Shown one piece after another: positions 1 through 5,665 of a stretch of 8,335 nt of DNA. The DNA comes from Micrococcaceae bacterium UBA4005 (GTDB lineage: Bacteria; Actinomycetota; Actinomycetes; Actinomycetales; Micrococcaceae). Position numbers and translations under genes: made by a program. The DNA lies in the NCBI GenBank assembly GCA_002384315.1, contig DGBL01000037.1, forward strand, positions 523-8,857. Direction: 5' to 3'. The notes beneath the pieces were generated by a model, which had not been told where the DNA came from, ran no database searches, and saw only the letters and a list, made by a program, of their open reading frames with translations. Within the stretch, counting starts at the first letter, position 1; every line of letters starts with the position of its first letter.

Positions 1-23
1 TCTGCCAATTGAGCTACGGGGGA
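1..23 (-). tRNA. tRNA-Asn, 5' end only (cut by window edge)
   Basis: Read on the minus strand, the segment starts TCCCCCGTAGCTCAATTGG and continues GCAGA. This is the 5' acceptor arm (TCCCCCG), the TA linker and the D arm (AGCTC...) of a tRNA. The anticodon, T arm and 3' end lie outside the window, so the identity cannot be read directly. The 5' half fits actinobacterial tRNA-Asn, which is often found just downstream of dnaG in this group; that identification is from memory. It lies 55 bp after the dnaG stop on the same strand, so it may be read from its own promoter or by read-through from dnaG. That it is a tRNA is fairly sure; the Asn identity is likely. Confidence 0.75.
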
Positions 24-30
24 AAGCAGC

Positions 31-67
31 AGACCCAACTCTACCTAAGAATGCTGACTACGTGAAA
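31..67 (-). promoter_or_regulatory. possible weak promoter of the tRNA gene
   Basis: The 55 bp between the dnaG stop and the tRNA hold a minus-strand hexamer TAGAGT (43-38) with TTTCAC (67-62) 18 bp upstream. These could be -10 and -35 elements, starting transcription near position 31, shortly before the tRNA 5' end. The match to consensus is modest and co-transcription with dnaG is an alternative. No hairpin with a T-run, and so no intrinsic terminator, is visible between the two genes. Confidence 0.25.
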
Positions 68-78
68 TTGATCCTGAG

Positions 79-2019
79 TCAGTCCGGACGGAGCTCGCGG
101 CGCCGCATTTCCAGTGCCATCAACTCCCGCTGAAGCTGGTTGTAACGCTCCGGATCCACCGCCGGATCCATCCGCTGGAGCTCGCCGAGCAGGCTGGCTT
201 TCTGCTGTGTGATGCGCAGCTCCGCCAGCCGGTTCATGATGTCCCGGCAGTACATGGTCAGCGCATCCGCATCCTTCGCCGGCAAGGGAGTCACCGCCAG
301 TTCGCTCACGAGCGGGCGCAACAGATCCGGGACCTCCCGCCGGACCCGTTCCACCCACGCCGTCGTATCTGGCCCGGCCTCGCCAGCGGCCACGACGGCG
401 TCATGCAGCGCCGCGTACACCGGCACGGAAAAACGTGCTTCGGCGAACCACACCCACTGGTTTGCCTCGATAGTACCGGGCTGTTGGAGTGCGACTTCCA
501 GCGCCTCGCGCTCCATCCGTGCGAGCGGATCCCGTGGGTCCGGGCGGGTGAACGCTGGCGCCGCGCCTGCGCCGTCGTTCGCGCTGCCGTTCCCGCCGCC
601 AGCACCGACTGGCTGCGCGCTGTGTACGTCCTGACCAGCTGAGCCGCGCGGCGGCGTGGCACTCTGCGTCGACTCGCGGCGCGCAGCGGCGCCGACGGCG
701 CGTCCCACTTGATCCTCGCCGACGAACTGCATGCCGAGCCAGCGGGACAGTTCGCGGGTGTACATCGACCGAAGAGAGACATCCCTGATCCGTCCAACAA
801 TCGGCGCGGCGTGCCGCAGAGCCTTGACCTGGCCCTCCCCAGTCGAGAGATCGAAGGACCCGAAGGACGCTTTAATCGCAAATTCGAAGAGCGGCCGACG
901 GTCAGCTATCAGCGCCCGAACTGCTTCGTCGCCGCGCTGTACGCGCAGATCGCACGGATCCGCCCCGGAAGGCTCCACAGCCACGTAGGTTTGCGCGATG
1001 AAACGCTGATCTTCGTCGAAGGCCCGCAGGGCCGCCTTCTGGCCTGCGGCGTCCCCGTCAAAAGTGAAGATCACCTCGCCACCGGTTCCGTCGTCGGACA
1101 GGAGCCGGCGCGCGACCTTGATATGGTCCGCGCCGAACGCTGTCCCACAGGTCGCCACTGCGGTTCCTACCCCCGCAAGATGACAGGCCATGACGTCGGT
1201 GTAGCCTTCGACAACCACCAGTTGACGGGTCTTGGCGATCTCGCGTTTGGCCAGGTCGATGCCGTAGAGCACCTGTGATTTTTTGTAGAGCGAAGTCTCC
1301 GGGGTATTCAGGTACTTCGGCCCCTGGTCGTCCTCGTAGAGCTTCCGCGCCCCGAAACCGAGCGTCTCTGCGGTGATGCCGCGGATCGGCCAGATCAGCC
1401 GTCCGCGGAACCTGTCGTACAGCCGCTGTCCGTTGCCTGCAGAGGTACTGAACATGCCGGTCAGCTTGAGCTCCTCGAGGGTGAACCCCTTGCCCGTCAG
1501 ATGCGTCAACAGGCCGTCCCAGCCTTGTGGGGCGTATCCGACACCGAACCGTTCGGCAGCGTCGCGGTCGAAACCACGCTCCTGCAGGAACTGGCGGCCA
1601 GCGGCGGCGCCAGGGGTCAGGAGTTGCTCGCGGTAGAACTCCGCGGCGATCTTGTGCGCGTCGAGCAGCCGCTGACGTTTGCCGATATCCTCGCGCCGCG
1701 GCCCCGTGCCGCCGTCTTCGTACCGCAGTTCGAAGCCGATCCGGGAGGCAAGCTTTTCCACCGTCTCGCTGAAGGAAGTGTGGTCCAGTTTCTGGACAAA
1801 AGAAATCACATCACCGCCCTCGCCGCATCCGAAGCAGTGATAGGAGCCCAGCTGGGGGCGGACGTGGAAGGACGGGGAGCGTTCGTCATGGAAGGGGCAC
1901 AGACCCTTGTAGGAGCCGACTCCCGCCGATTTGAGTGTGACGTAACCGTCGACAATTTCCTTAATATCCGTGCGCTGACGTACCTCATCGATGTCTTCAC
2001 GCTTGATGAGGCCTGCCAT
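79..2019 (-). CDS. dnaG: DNA primase DnaG
   Basis: DnaG makes the short RNA primers for lagging-strand synthesis at the replication fork, working with the replicative helicase. The protein has 646 residues, normal for an actinobacterial primase. The N-terminal zinc-binding domain shows the CHC2 pattern, with ligands C41, H44, C62 and C65 (CPFH and HCFGCGEGGD). The core carries the basic motif RFRGRLIWPI (204-212 region) and PKYLNTPET (235-243). The Toprim domain has the metal-binding acidic residues E271 (VVVEGYTD) and the DGD triad at 321-323 (FTFDGDAAGQ). A Gly/Ala/Ser-rich linker at about 440-490 leads to the C-terminal helicase-interaction region, which ends in charged helices. The ATG at 2019 gives the family's usual N-terminus (MAGLIKREDIDEVR). 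The only purine-rich stretch, GGGAGA, abuts the ATG and is too close to be a Shine-Dalgarno site. It follows dgt on the same strand with a 97-bp gap. It appears intact, with every expected motif present. Confidence 0.97.
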   Translation of the reverse strand: MAGLIKREDIDEVRQRTDIKEIVDGYVTLKSAGVGSYKGLCPFHDERSPSFHVRPQLGSYHCFGCGEGGDVISFVQKLDHTSFSETVEKLASRIGFELRYEDGGTGPRREDIGKRQRLLDAHKIAAEFYREQLLTPGAAAGRQFLQERGFDRDAAERFGVGYAPQGWDGLLTHLTGKGFTLEELKLTGMFSTSAGNGQRLYDRFRGRLIWPIRGITAETLGFGARKLYEDDQGPKYLNTPETSLYKKSQVLYGIDLAKREIAKTRQLVVVEGYTDVMACHLAGVGTAVATCGTAFGADHIKVARRLLSDDGTGGEVIFTFDGDAAGQKAALRAFDEDQRFIAQTYVAVEPSGADPCDLRVQRGDEAVRALIADRRPLFEFAIKASFGSFDLSTGEGQVKALRHAAPIVGRIRDVSLRSMYTRELSRWLGMQFVGEDQVGRAVGAAARRESTQSATPPRGSAGQDVHSAQPVGAGGGNGSANDGAGAAPAFTRPDPRDPLARMEREALEVALQQPGTIEANQWVWFAEARFSVPVYAALHDAVVAAGEAGPDTTAWVERVRREVPDLLRPLVSELAVTPLPAKDADALTMYCRDIMNRLAELRITQQKASLLGELQRMDPAVDPERYNQLQRELMALEMRRRELRPD

Positions 2020-2025
2020 TCTCCC

Positions 2026-2031
2026 AGTCTA
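2026..2031 (-). promoter_or_regulatory. putative -10 element of a leaderless dnaG promoter
   Basis: On the minus strand, TAGACT is followed by six bases (GGGAGA) and then the dnaG ATG. TAnnnT with a six-base gap puts the expected transcription start on the A of the start codon. There is no convincing -35 hexamer at the usual distance, which is common for actinobacterial promoters. The call is supported by the same spacing at dgt and dusB. Confidence 0.4.
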
Positions 2032-2032
2032 T

Positions 2033-2051
2033 GCTCAGAGGTGCTCTGCGC
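2033..2051. repeat. inverted repeat upstream of dnaG
   Basis: The plus strand reads GC-T-CAGAG-GTG-CTCTG-C-GC: a perfect 5-bp inverted repeat around a 3-base centre, extended by two more pairs after one mismatch. It sits in the dgt-dnaG gap directly upstream of the putative dnaG -10 hexamer, so it would lie within the promoter spacer. It could be an operator half-site pair or an RNA hairpin at the end of a dgt transcript. No T-run follows on either strand, so it is not a typical intrinsic terminator. Confidence 0.4.
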
Positions 2052-2116
2052 ACTGCCTGCGCGGGCTGGAAGCAAGCGATCGCCCCGGCGCGATTCCCGG
2101 ACCCAGCCGGTGCGCG

Positions 2117-3418
2117 CTACCAGAGGGCCGGAACCGGCCCGACGATGCGCTCATAAAGACCGAGCGCGGAGCCGTCGGTGAGGGAGGCGACTTGGTCCAC
2201 GATTACCCGCAGCCGCAACTTGTCGGTGTCCGCCTGCTTCCAGTCTTCGGCGAAGACCGGCTCAAGGTAGCGGTCGCCGTCGGCCGCCATCTGGGCCACC
2301 AGCGAGGAGAGAATTTCGCGTTGCCTCTCGTACAGCGGCTGTCGGTGGTCCGTGGTCATCACATAAGTGGTGGCCAGGCCCTTCATGACCGCGATTTCCG
2401 TCACGGTTTCCTCCGGCACCACCAGCTCGGCATGGTAGCGGGTGAGCGGGTCGGTCCCGTACCGCTGGCGGGTTGCGCGCAGCGCGCTCCAGCAGAAACG
2501 GCCGATCAGCTGGCTCGTCATGTCCTTTAGGGCGGCCATCGAACGCCGGCTGCCGTCTGCTTCACGGACCCAGACCGGAGTTGCCTCGAGCCGGGCGAGC
2601 GCTGCGTCCACCGCTGCCGGATCGCTACCCGGCAGGTACCACTGCTGGGTGTACCCCACCACTCTGGCCCGGGCGTCAGCGCTGTCCATCCACTTCAGCT
2701 GCAGGTGCCCGGCCACTATCGCGTCCTCGACGTCGTGTACCGAGTAGGAAATGTCGTCGGCGAGGTCCATCACCTGGGCTTCGAGGCAGGACTGGCCCGC
2801 CGGAGTTCCCTGGCGCAGCCAGTCGAAAACCGGCCGGTCGTCGTCGTAGACGCCGAACTTCGAGGTCCGGTGCCCGGCGATCACGGGAGCGTCGGGGGCC
2901 GTCCAGGGGTATTTGCAGGCGGCGTCAAGGCTGGCCCGGGTGAGATTCAGCCCTGCTGGCGTGCCGTCCGCGCTGAAAACCTTGGGCTCGAGCCTGGTCA
3001 GCAGCCGCAGCGTCTGGGCGTTGCCTTCGAATCCGCCGATTCCGTGTGCGATCGCATTCAGTGCCGTCTCACCATTGTGCCCGAAGGGCGGATGGCCTAG
3101 GTCGTGAGCCAGGCAGGCGGCGTCGACGATGTCCGGGTCGCAACCGAGGGCTCGCCCGATTTCCCGGCCGACCTGCGCGACTTCAAGGCTGTGGGTGAGG
3201 CGGGTGCGCACGAAGTCGTCCGTGTCTGGGGCCACCACCTGGGTCTTGGCTCCCAGCCGGCGCAGTGCGGAAGAATGCAGCACCCTCGCCCGGTCGCGTT
3301 CAAAGTGCGAGCGGTGCGAGCCCTTGGCCGGTTCGGCGACCCATCGATCCCGGTCTGCAGCGGTGTAGCCCGCGGTGACGGGCGCCTGGGGGAAACTCAC
3401 CTGCGCTTCAATCTCCAT
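2117..3418 (-). CDS. dgt: deoxyguanosinetriphosphate triphosphohydrolase-like HD protein
   Basis: Predicted cytoplasmic dNTPase that cleaves dNTPs to the deoxynucleoside and triphosphate, tuning dNTP pools. The 433-residue protein carries the HD-domain metal ligands in order: H76 (RTRLTHSLEVAQ), H105-D106 (CLAHDLGHPPFGHNGE) and an aspartate in QVMDLADDISYSVHD (D218 or D221). The motifs FERDRARVLHSSALRRLGAK (39-58) and GFEGNAQTLRLL (129-140) are typical of the Dgt family. Members of this subgroup differ in which dNTP they prefer, so strict dGTP specificity cannot be claimed. The frame stays open upstream to 3685, but a longer start would run into dusB. The ATG at 3418 gives MEIEAQVSFP, which matches the family N-terminus as I recall it, and leaves 22 bp after the dusB stop. 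There is no Shine-Dalgarno site; a GATAAT hexamer lies six bases before the ATG. Its place just before dnaG fits a replication-linked role. Confidence 0.93.
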   Translation of the reverse strand: MEIEAQVSFPQAPVTAGYTAADRDRWVAEPAKGSHRSHFERDRARVLHSSALRRLGAKTQVVAPDTDDFVRTRLTHSLEVAQVGREIGRALGCDPDIVDAACLAHDLGHPPFGHNGETALNAIAHGIGGFEGNAQTLRLLTRLEPKVFSADGTPAGLNLTRASLDAACKYPWTAPDAPVIAGHRTSKFGVYDDDRPVFDWLRQGTPAGQSCLEAQVMDLADDISYSVHDVEDAIVAGHLQLKWMDSADARARVVGYTQQWYLPGSDPAAVDAALARLEATPVWVREADGSRRSMAALKDMTSQLIGRFCWSALRATRQRYGTDPLTRYHAELVVPEETVTEIAVMKGLATTYVMTTDHRQPLYERQREILSSLVAQMAADGDRYLEPVFAEDWKQADTDKLRLRVIVDQVASLTDGSALGLYERIVGPVPALW

Positions 3419-3424
3419 GGGTGC

Positions 3425-3430
3425 ATTATC
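3425..3430 (-). promoter_or_regulatory. putative -10 element of a leaderless dgt promoter
   Basis: In the 22-bp dusB-dgt gap the minus strand reads GATAAT-GCACCC-ATG. GATAAT matches the consensus TATAAT at five of six positions, and the six-base gap places the transcription start on the ATG. No clear -35 is seen, since that area lies within the 3' end of dusB. No Shine-Dalgarno sequence fits in the same gap. This is the best -10 match of the three in the block. Confidence 0.5.
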
Positions 3431-3440
3431 GCTTGCTGCT

Positions 3441-4673
3441 TTATCCACCGGATACGTCCAGCTCGGCGGCGGCGATGACACCGCGCTGATCCTCATTGAG
3501 GGTACGCGCGTCGAGCCACCGTTCTGGCAGCGACGTCCGTTTGGGCGACCCGGCCCTTCCGCGCGGTCCTTCCGCGTCCTGGCCGGGATAGGGAAGGTCA
3601 TGGTCAAGTTCGCTAAGCAGCTCACGCAGGACTTCCAATGTGGGCACCGTCGCCAGTTTCGCCCGCAACTCCCCGCCGACCACATAGCCCTTGAAATACC
3701 AAGCCATGTGCTTGCGGATATCCCGCAAGCCCATCATTTCGTTGCCGAAGGTTTCCACCAGCAGTTCGGCATGCCGATAAACCGCCCGGGCTACTGCGCC
3801 CAGTCCCGGCCGGTGCCGCTCGGCGCGTCCTTCGAATGCATTCACTAGGTCACCGAACAGCCAGGGCCGGCCCTGGCATCCGCGGCCGACGACGACGCCG
3901 TCCACCCCAGTCTGCTGGACCATCCGCACCGCGTCCTCCGCGCTCCAGATATCCCCGTTGCCGAGGACGGGAACATCCGGCAAGGCGGCGCGCAGTTCGG
4001 CGATGGCATTCCAGTCGGCTTTCCCGGAGTAGAACTGGGAGGCTGTCCTGCCGTGGAGGGCGACGGCGGCAACGCCACTGTCGCGGGCGATCCGGCCAGC
4101 CTCGAGGAACGTCAGGTGGTCCTCGTCGATGCCCTTGCGCATTTTGATGGTCAACGGCACCTCGGCGCGGGAGGCCTCCCGCACGGCGGTCTGCACGATC
4201 GCCGTGAACAGGTCCAGCTTCCAGGGCAGGGCCGCTCCCCCGCCCTTACGCGTGACCTTCGGTACCGGACAGCCGAAATTCAGGTCGATGTGGTCGGCCC
4301 GGTCTTCCTCGACCAGCAGCCGGACGGCGGCGCCCACCGTCGCCGGGTCAACGCCATAGAGCTGGACGGAACGCACCCGTTCGTCAGGGTCATGGGAGAT
4401 GATCCGCAGGGATTCCGGGCTCCGCTCCACCAGCGCCCGCGACGTGACCATCTCGGAGACATAGAGCCCGCCCCCGTATTCGCGGCATAGCCGGCGGAAC
4501 GCCTTGTTGGTGATACCCGCCATGGGTGCAAGGATCACCGGGGTGTCCACGGTGATATGTCCCAACCGCAGCGGTGGCAGGTCTAGCCGCGCTGCTGGCT
4601 GAGACGGGTCAGCATCGTCATGCGCGGGGAGGTACGTGCCCGCGGCCGCGGGTTCAGTAGATACAGGACTCAC
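3441..4673 (-). CDS. dusB: tRNA-dihydrouridine synthase (DusB/Dus family)
   Basis: An FMN- and NADPH-dependent enzyme that reduces uridines in the tRNA D loop to dihydrouridine. From the GTG at 4673 the protein has 410 residues: an unstructured-looking N-terminal lead of about 30, a TIM-barrel catalytic domain, and a helical tRNA-binding domain after about residue 285. Diagnostic motifs are LAPMAGITNKAFR (48-60), NFGCP (132-136, with catalytic proton donor C135), IKMRKG (176-181), HGRT (207-210), GNGDI (238-242) and the phosphate-binding VVGRGCQGRPW (261-271). A charged Gly/Arg/Pro-rich tail of about 45 residues follows position 360. The frame is open to an ATG at 4760, but the extra 29 residues are low-complexity and lie in the divergent promoter region. 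The GTG sits six bases after a GACAAT hexamer, supporting a leaderless start there. The exact start is less certain than the identity. First gene of dusB-dgt-dnaG. Confidence 0.93.
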   Translation of the reverse strand: MSPVSTEPAAAGTYLPAHDDADPSQPAARLDLPPLRLGHITVDTPVILAPMAGITNKAFRRLCREYGGGLYVSEMVTSRALVERSPESLRIISHDPDERVRSVQLYGVDPATVGAAVRLLVEEDRADHIDLNFGCPVPKVTRKGGGAALPWKLDLFTAIVQTAVREASRAEVPLTIKMRKGIDEDHLTFLEAGRIARDSGVAAVALHGRTASQFYSGKADWNAIAELRAALPDVPVLGNGDIWSAEDAVRMVQQTGVDGVVVGRGCQGRPWLFGDLVNAFEGRAERHRPGLGAVARAVYRHAELLVETFGNEMMGLRDIRKHMAWYFKGYVVGGELRAKLATVPTLEVLRELLSELDHDLPYPGQDAEGPRGRAGSPKRTSLPERWLDARTLNEDQRGVIAAAELDVSGG

Positions 4674-4679
4674 GCCCCT

Positions 4680-4710
4680 ATTGTCGCAAGAACCAGCCGC
4701 TCCGGCACAA
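4680..4710 (-). promoter_or_regulatory. putative leaderless promoter of dusB
   Basis: On the minus strand, TTGTGC (4710-4705) and GACAAT (4685-4680) are separated by 19 bp and match -35 TTGACA and -10 TATAAT at four of six positions each. The -10 is followed by exactly six bases (AGGGGC) and then the dusB GTG, so transcription would begin on the start codon. AGGGG itself is only one base from the GTG, too close to act as a ribosome binding site. The 19-bp spacer is slightly long. Confidence 0.45.
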
Positions 4711-4777
4711 TGGCGGTTTCGGTCGCATCCGGCCCTCCTGGTCACGGCCGCGGCGACCACCCGTTAAAGCGGGCACA

Positions 4778-4793
4778 GCCCAGTCAAGTGGGC
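4778..4793. repeat. short inverted repeat in the divergent promoter region
   Basis: GCCCA-GTCAAG-TGGGC is a perfect 5-bp stem with a 6-base loop. It overlaps a second possible stem, GGGC-ACA-GCCC, and lies next to CCCG-TTAAAG-CGGG. It could be an operator between the dusB and hydrolase genes, or chance structure in GC-rich DNA. Confidence 0.3.
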
Positions 4794-4873
4794 CTGCGCC
4801 CATCAATTGTTCGCCCGGCTTCGAATACCACTCAGACACGGACCGACCGACCGGACTCGCTCCCGGCCCGGGC

Positions 4874-4878
4874 GGAGG
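4874..4878 (+). promoter_or_regulatory. Shine-Dalgarno site that decides the hydrolase start
   Basis: GGAGG lies six bases (TCCATC) before the ATG at 4885, a near-ideal ribosome binding site. It favours this start over the in-frame ATGs at 4807 (no such site noted) and 4921 (AGGAAAG at a longer 10-base spacing). Confidence 0.75.
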
Positions 4879-4884
4879 TCCATC

Positions 4885-5628
4885 ATGGGAGAAGTGTTCC
4901 ACGAGGAAAGGCCCGCACGCATGGTTATCGAACCAACGCTCACTATCCGGCCAGCCAGCGGAGCCGTGCGCGGCGTCGTACTGGTCCTTCACGGCGGGCG
5001 CGCCGACGGTCTGCAACCGGCCCGGCGTCGGCAACTGAGCCCGGCCCGAATGATTCCGTTCGCCCACCAACTCCACAGCGCAGGCAGCGGCCAGGGCCTT
5101 GAGGTCTGGTCGCTGCTGTATCGGGTCCGTGGCTGGAACGGTGCCCGCATGTCCCCGCTGCACGATGCACGGTGGGCGTTGGCGCGCATCCGCGCACGGC
5201 ACCCGGCGGTTCCGGTATACCTGCTCGGCCATTCGATGGGAGGCAGGGTCGCCCTCCACGTCGCAGACGACGCTCAGGTTCGCGCAGTGGTCGCCCTCGC
5301 CCCGTGGCTGGAAGGAGCCACCCCGGTGGCCCCCGTGGCGCGGCGCGAACTGCTCATCATGCATGGCACCACGGATCGCTGGACCAGCGCGGGACATTCG
5401 TTGAACTTCTCCCGGCGGGCACTCGGCGTCGCCGCAGGCGTGCGCTATGTGAGCGTCCGAAACGCCGGGCACTTCATGCTCTCCCGGCACAGCACCTGGC
5501 ACCGGCTCACTACCTCGTTCGTGTTGAAGCGGTTCGCTGTGGACACCGGCGTTGCGCTCACCCGGGACCAACTGCAGCCCGCTGAGGAACTCCTTGCCGC
5601 GCCGGATCCGTTGGGGCTTACGGCATGA
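4885..5628 (+). CDS. alpha/beta-hydrolase of unknown substrate
   Basis: A 247-residue serine hydrolase of the alpha/beta-hydrolase fold. The visible catalytic machinery is complete: the oxyanion strand VVLVLHGG (31-38), the nucleophile elbow GHSMGG (115-120) with S117, the acid D164 (MHGTTDRWTSAG), and the histidine H196 (VRNAGHFML). The acid and histidine assignments rest on position and motif. No signal peptide or membrane segment is seen, so it is probably cytoplasmic. Substrates of this fold include esters, lipids, lactones and acyl-enzyme intermediates; nothing here narrows the choice. The start at 4885 is set by GGAGG six bases upstream; an alternative start at 4921 would remove 12 residues. 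The DUF1295 gene follows after 37 bp on the same strand, and the two probably form one transcript. Unlike the flanking genes, it is on the plus strand and is not a housekeeping gene. A 368-residue antisense frame across it is a GC-bias shadow. Confidence 0.88.
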   Translation: MGEVFHEERPARMVIEPTLTIRPASGAVRGVVLVLHGGRADGLQPARRRQLSPARMIPFAHQLHSAGSGQGLEVWSLLYRVRGWNGARMSPLHDARWALARIRARHPAVPVYLLGHSMGGRVALHVADDAQVRAVVALAPWLEGATPVAPVARRELLIMHGTTDRWTSAGHSLNFSRRALGVAAGVRYVSVRNAGHFMLSRHSTWHRLTTSFVLKRFAVDTGVALTRDQLQPAEELLAAPDPLGLTA

Positions 5629-5653
5629 GCCATCCGCACCGTTCAACAGATCC

Positions 5654-5660
5654 GGGAGGA
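5654..5660 (+). promoter_or_regulatory. Shine-Dalgarno site of the DUF1295 gene
   Basis: GGGAGGA lies five bases (CCCTG) before the ATG at 5666. It places the start there and excludes the longer frame that opens at 5552 inside the hydrolase gene. There is no promoter-like sequence or terminator in the 37-bp gap, in line with co-transcription. Confidence 0.75.
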
Positions 5661-5665
5661 CCCTG

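Larger units (their letters stand above)
4674..4884. other. divergent intergenic region between dusB and the hydrolase gene
   Basis: This 211-bp gap must hold promoters for both directions. The dusB promoter candidate is at its left end. The middle holds small stem-loops: CCCG-TTAAAG-CGGG (4760-4773) and GCCCA-GTCAAG-TGGGC (4778-4793). Further right are a TTCG-N8-CGAA inverted repeat (4810-4825) and a short tetranucleotide run, GACCGACCGACCGG (4841-4854). I see no convincing -35/-10 pair for the plus-strand hydrolase gene. Reading frames that cross this region look like noise and none has a recognisable domain. Confidence 0.6.

Noticed and set aside
709..1278. A 189-residue plus-strand frame opposite the dnaG Toprim region
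   Set aside because: Antisense shadow of a strongly conserved gene; no domain seen.
1501..2181. A 226-residue plus-strand frame opposite dnaG
   Set aside because: It lies almost wholly antisense to the conserved zinc-binding and core region of dnaG and shows no domain of its own.
3419..3685. An N-terminal extension of dgt that would overlap dusB
   Set aside because: The extra 89 residues are Arg/Cys-rich noise read out of frame from dusB. The family N-terminus begins near the ATG at 3418, which also has a -10 hexamer six bases upstream.
4674..4760. A longer dusB beginning at the ATG at 4760
   Set aside because: The 29 extra residues have no similarity to the family as I know it and would cover the candidate dusB promoter. 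It cannot be fully excluded without transcript data.
4810..4825. TTCG-N8-CGAA as an SOS (LexA) box
   Set aside because: The actinobacterial SOS box has the half-sites in the opposite order (CGAAC-N4-GTTCG), so this dyad does not fit.
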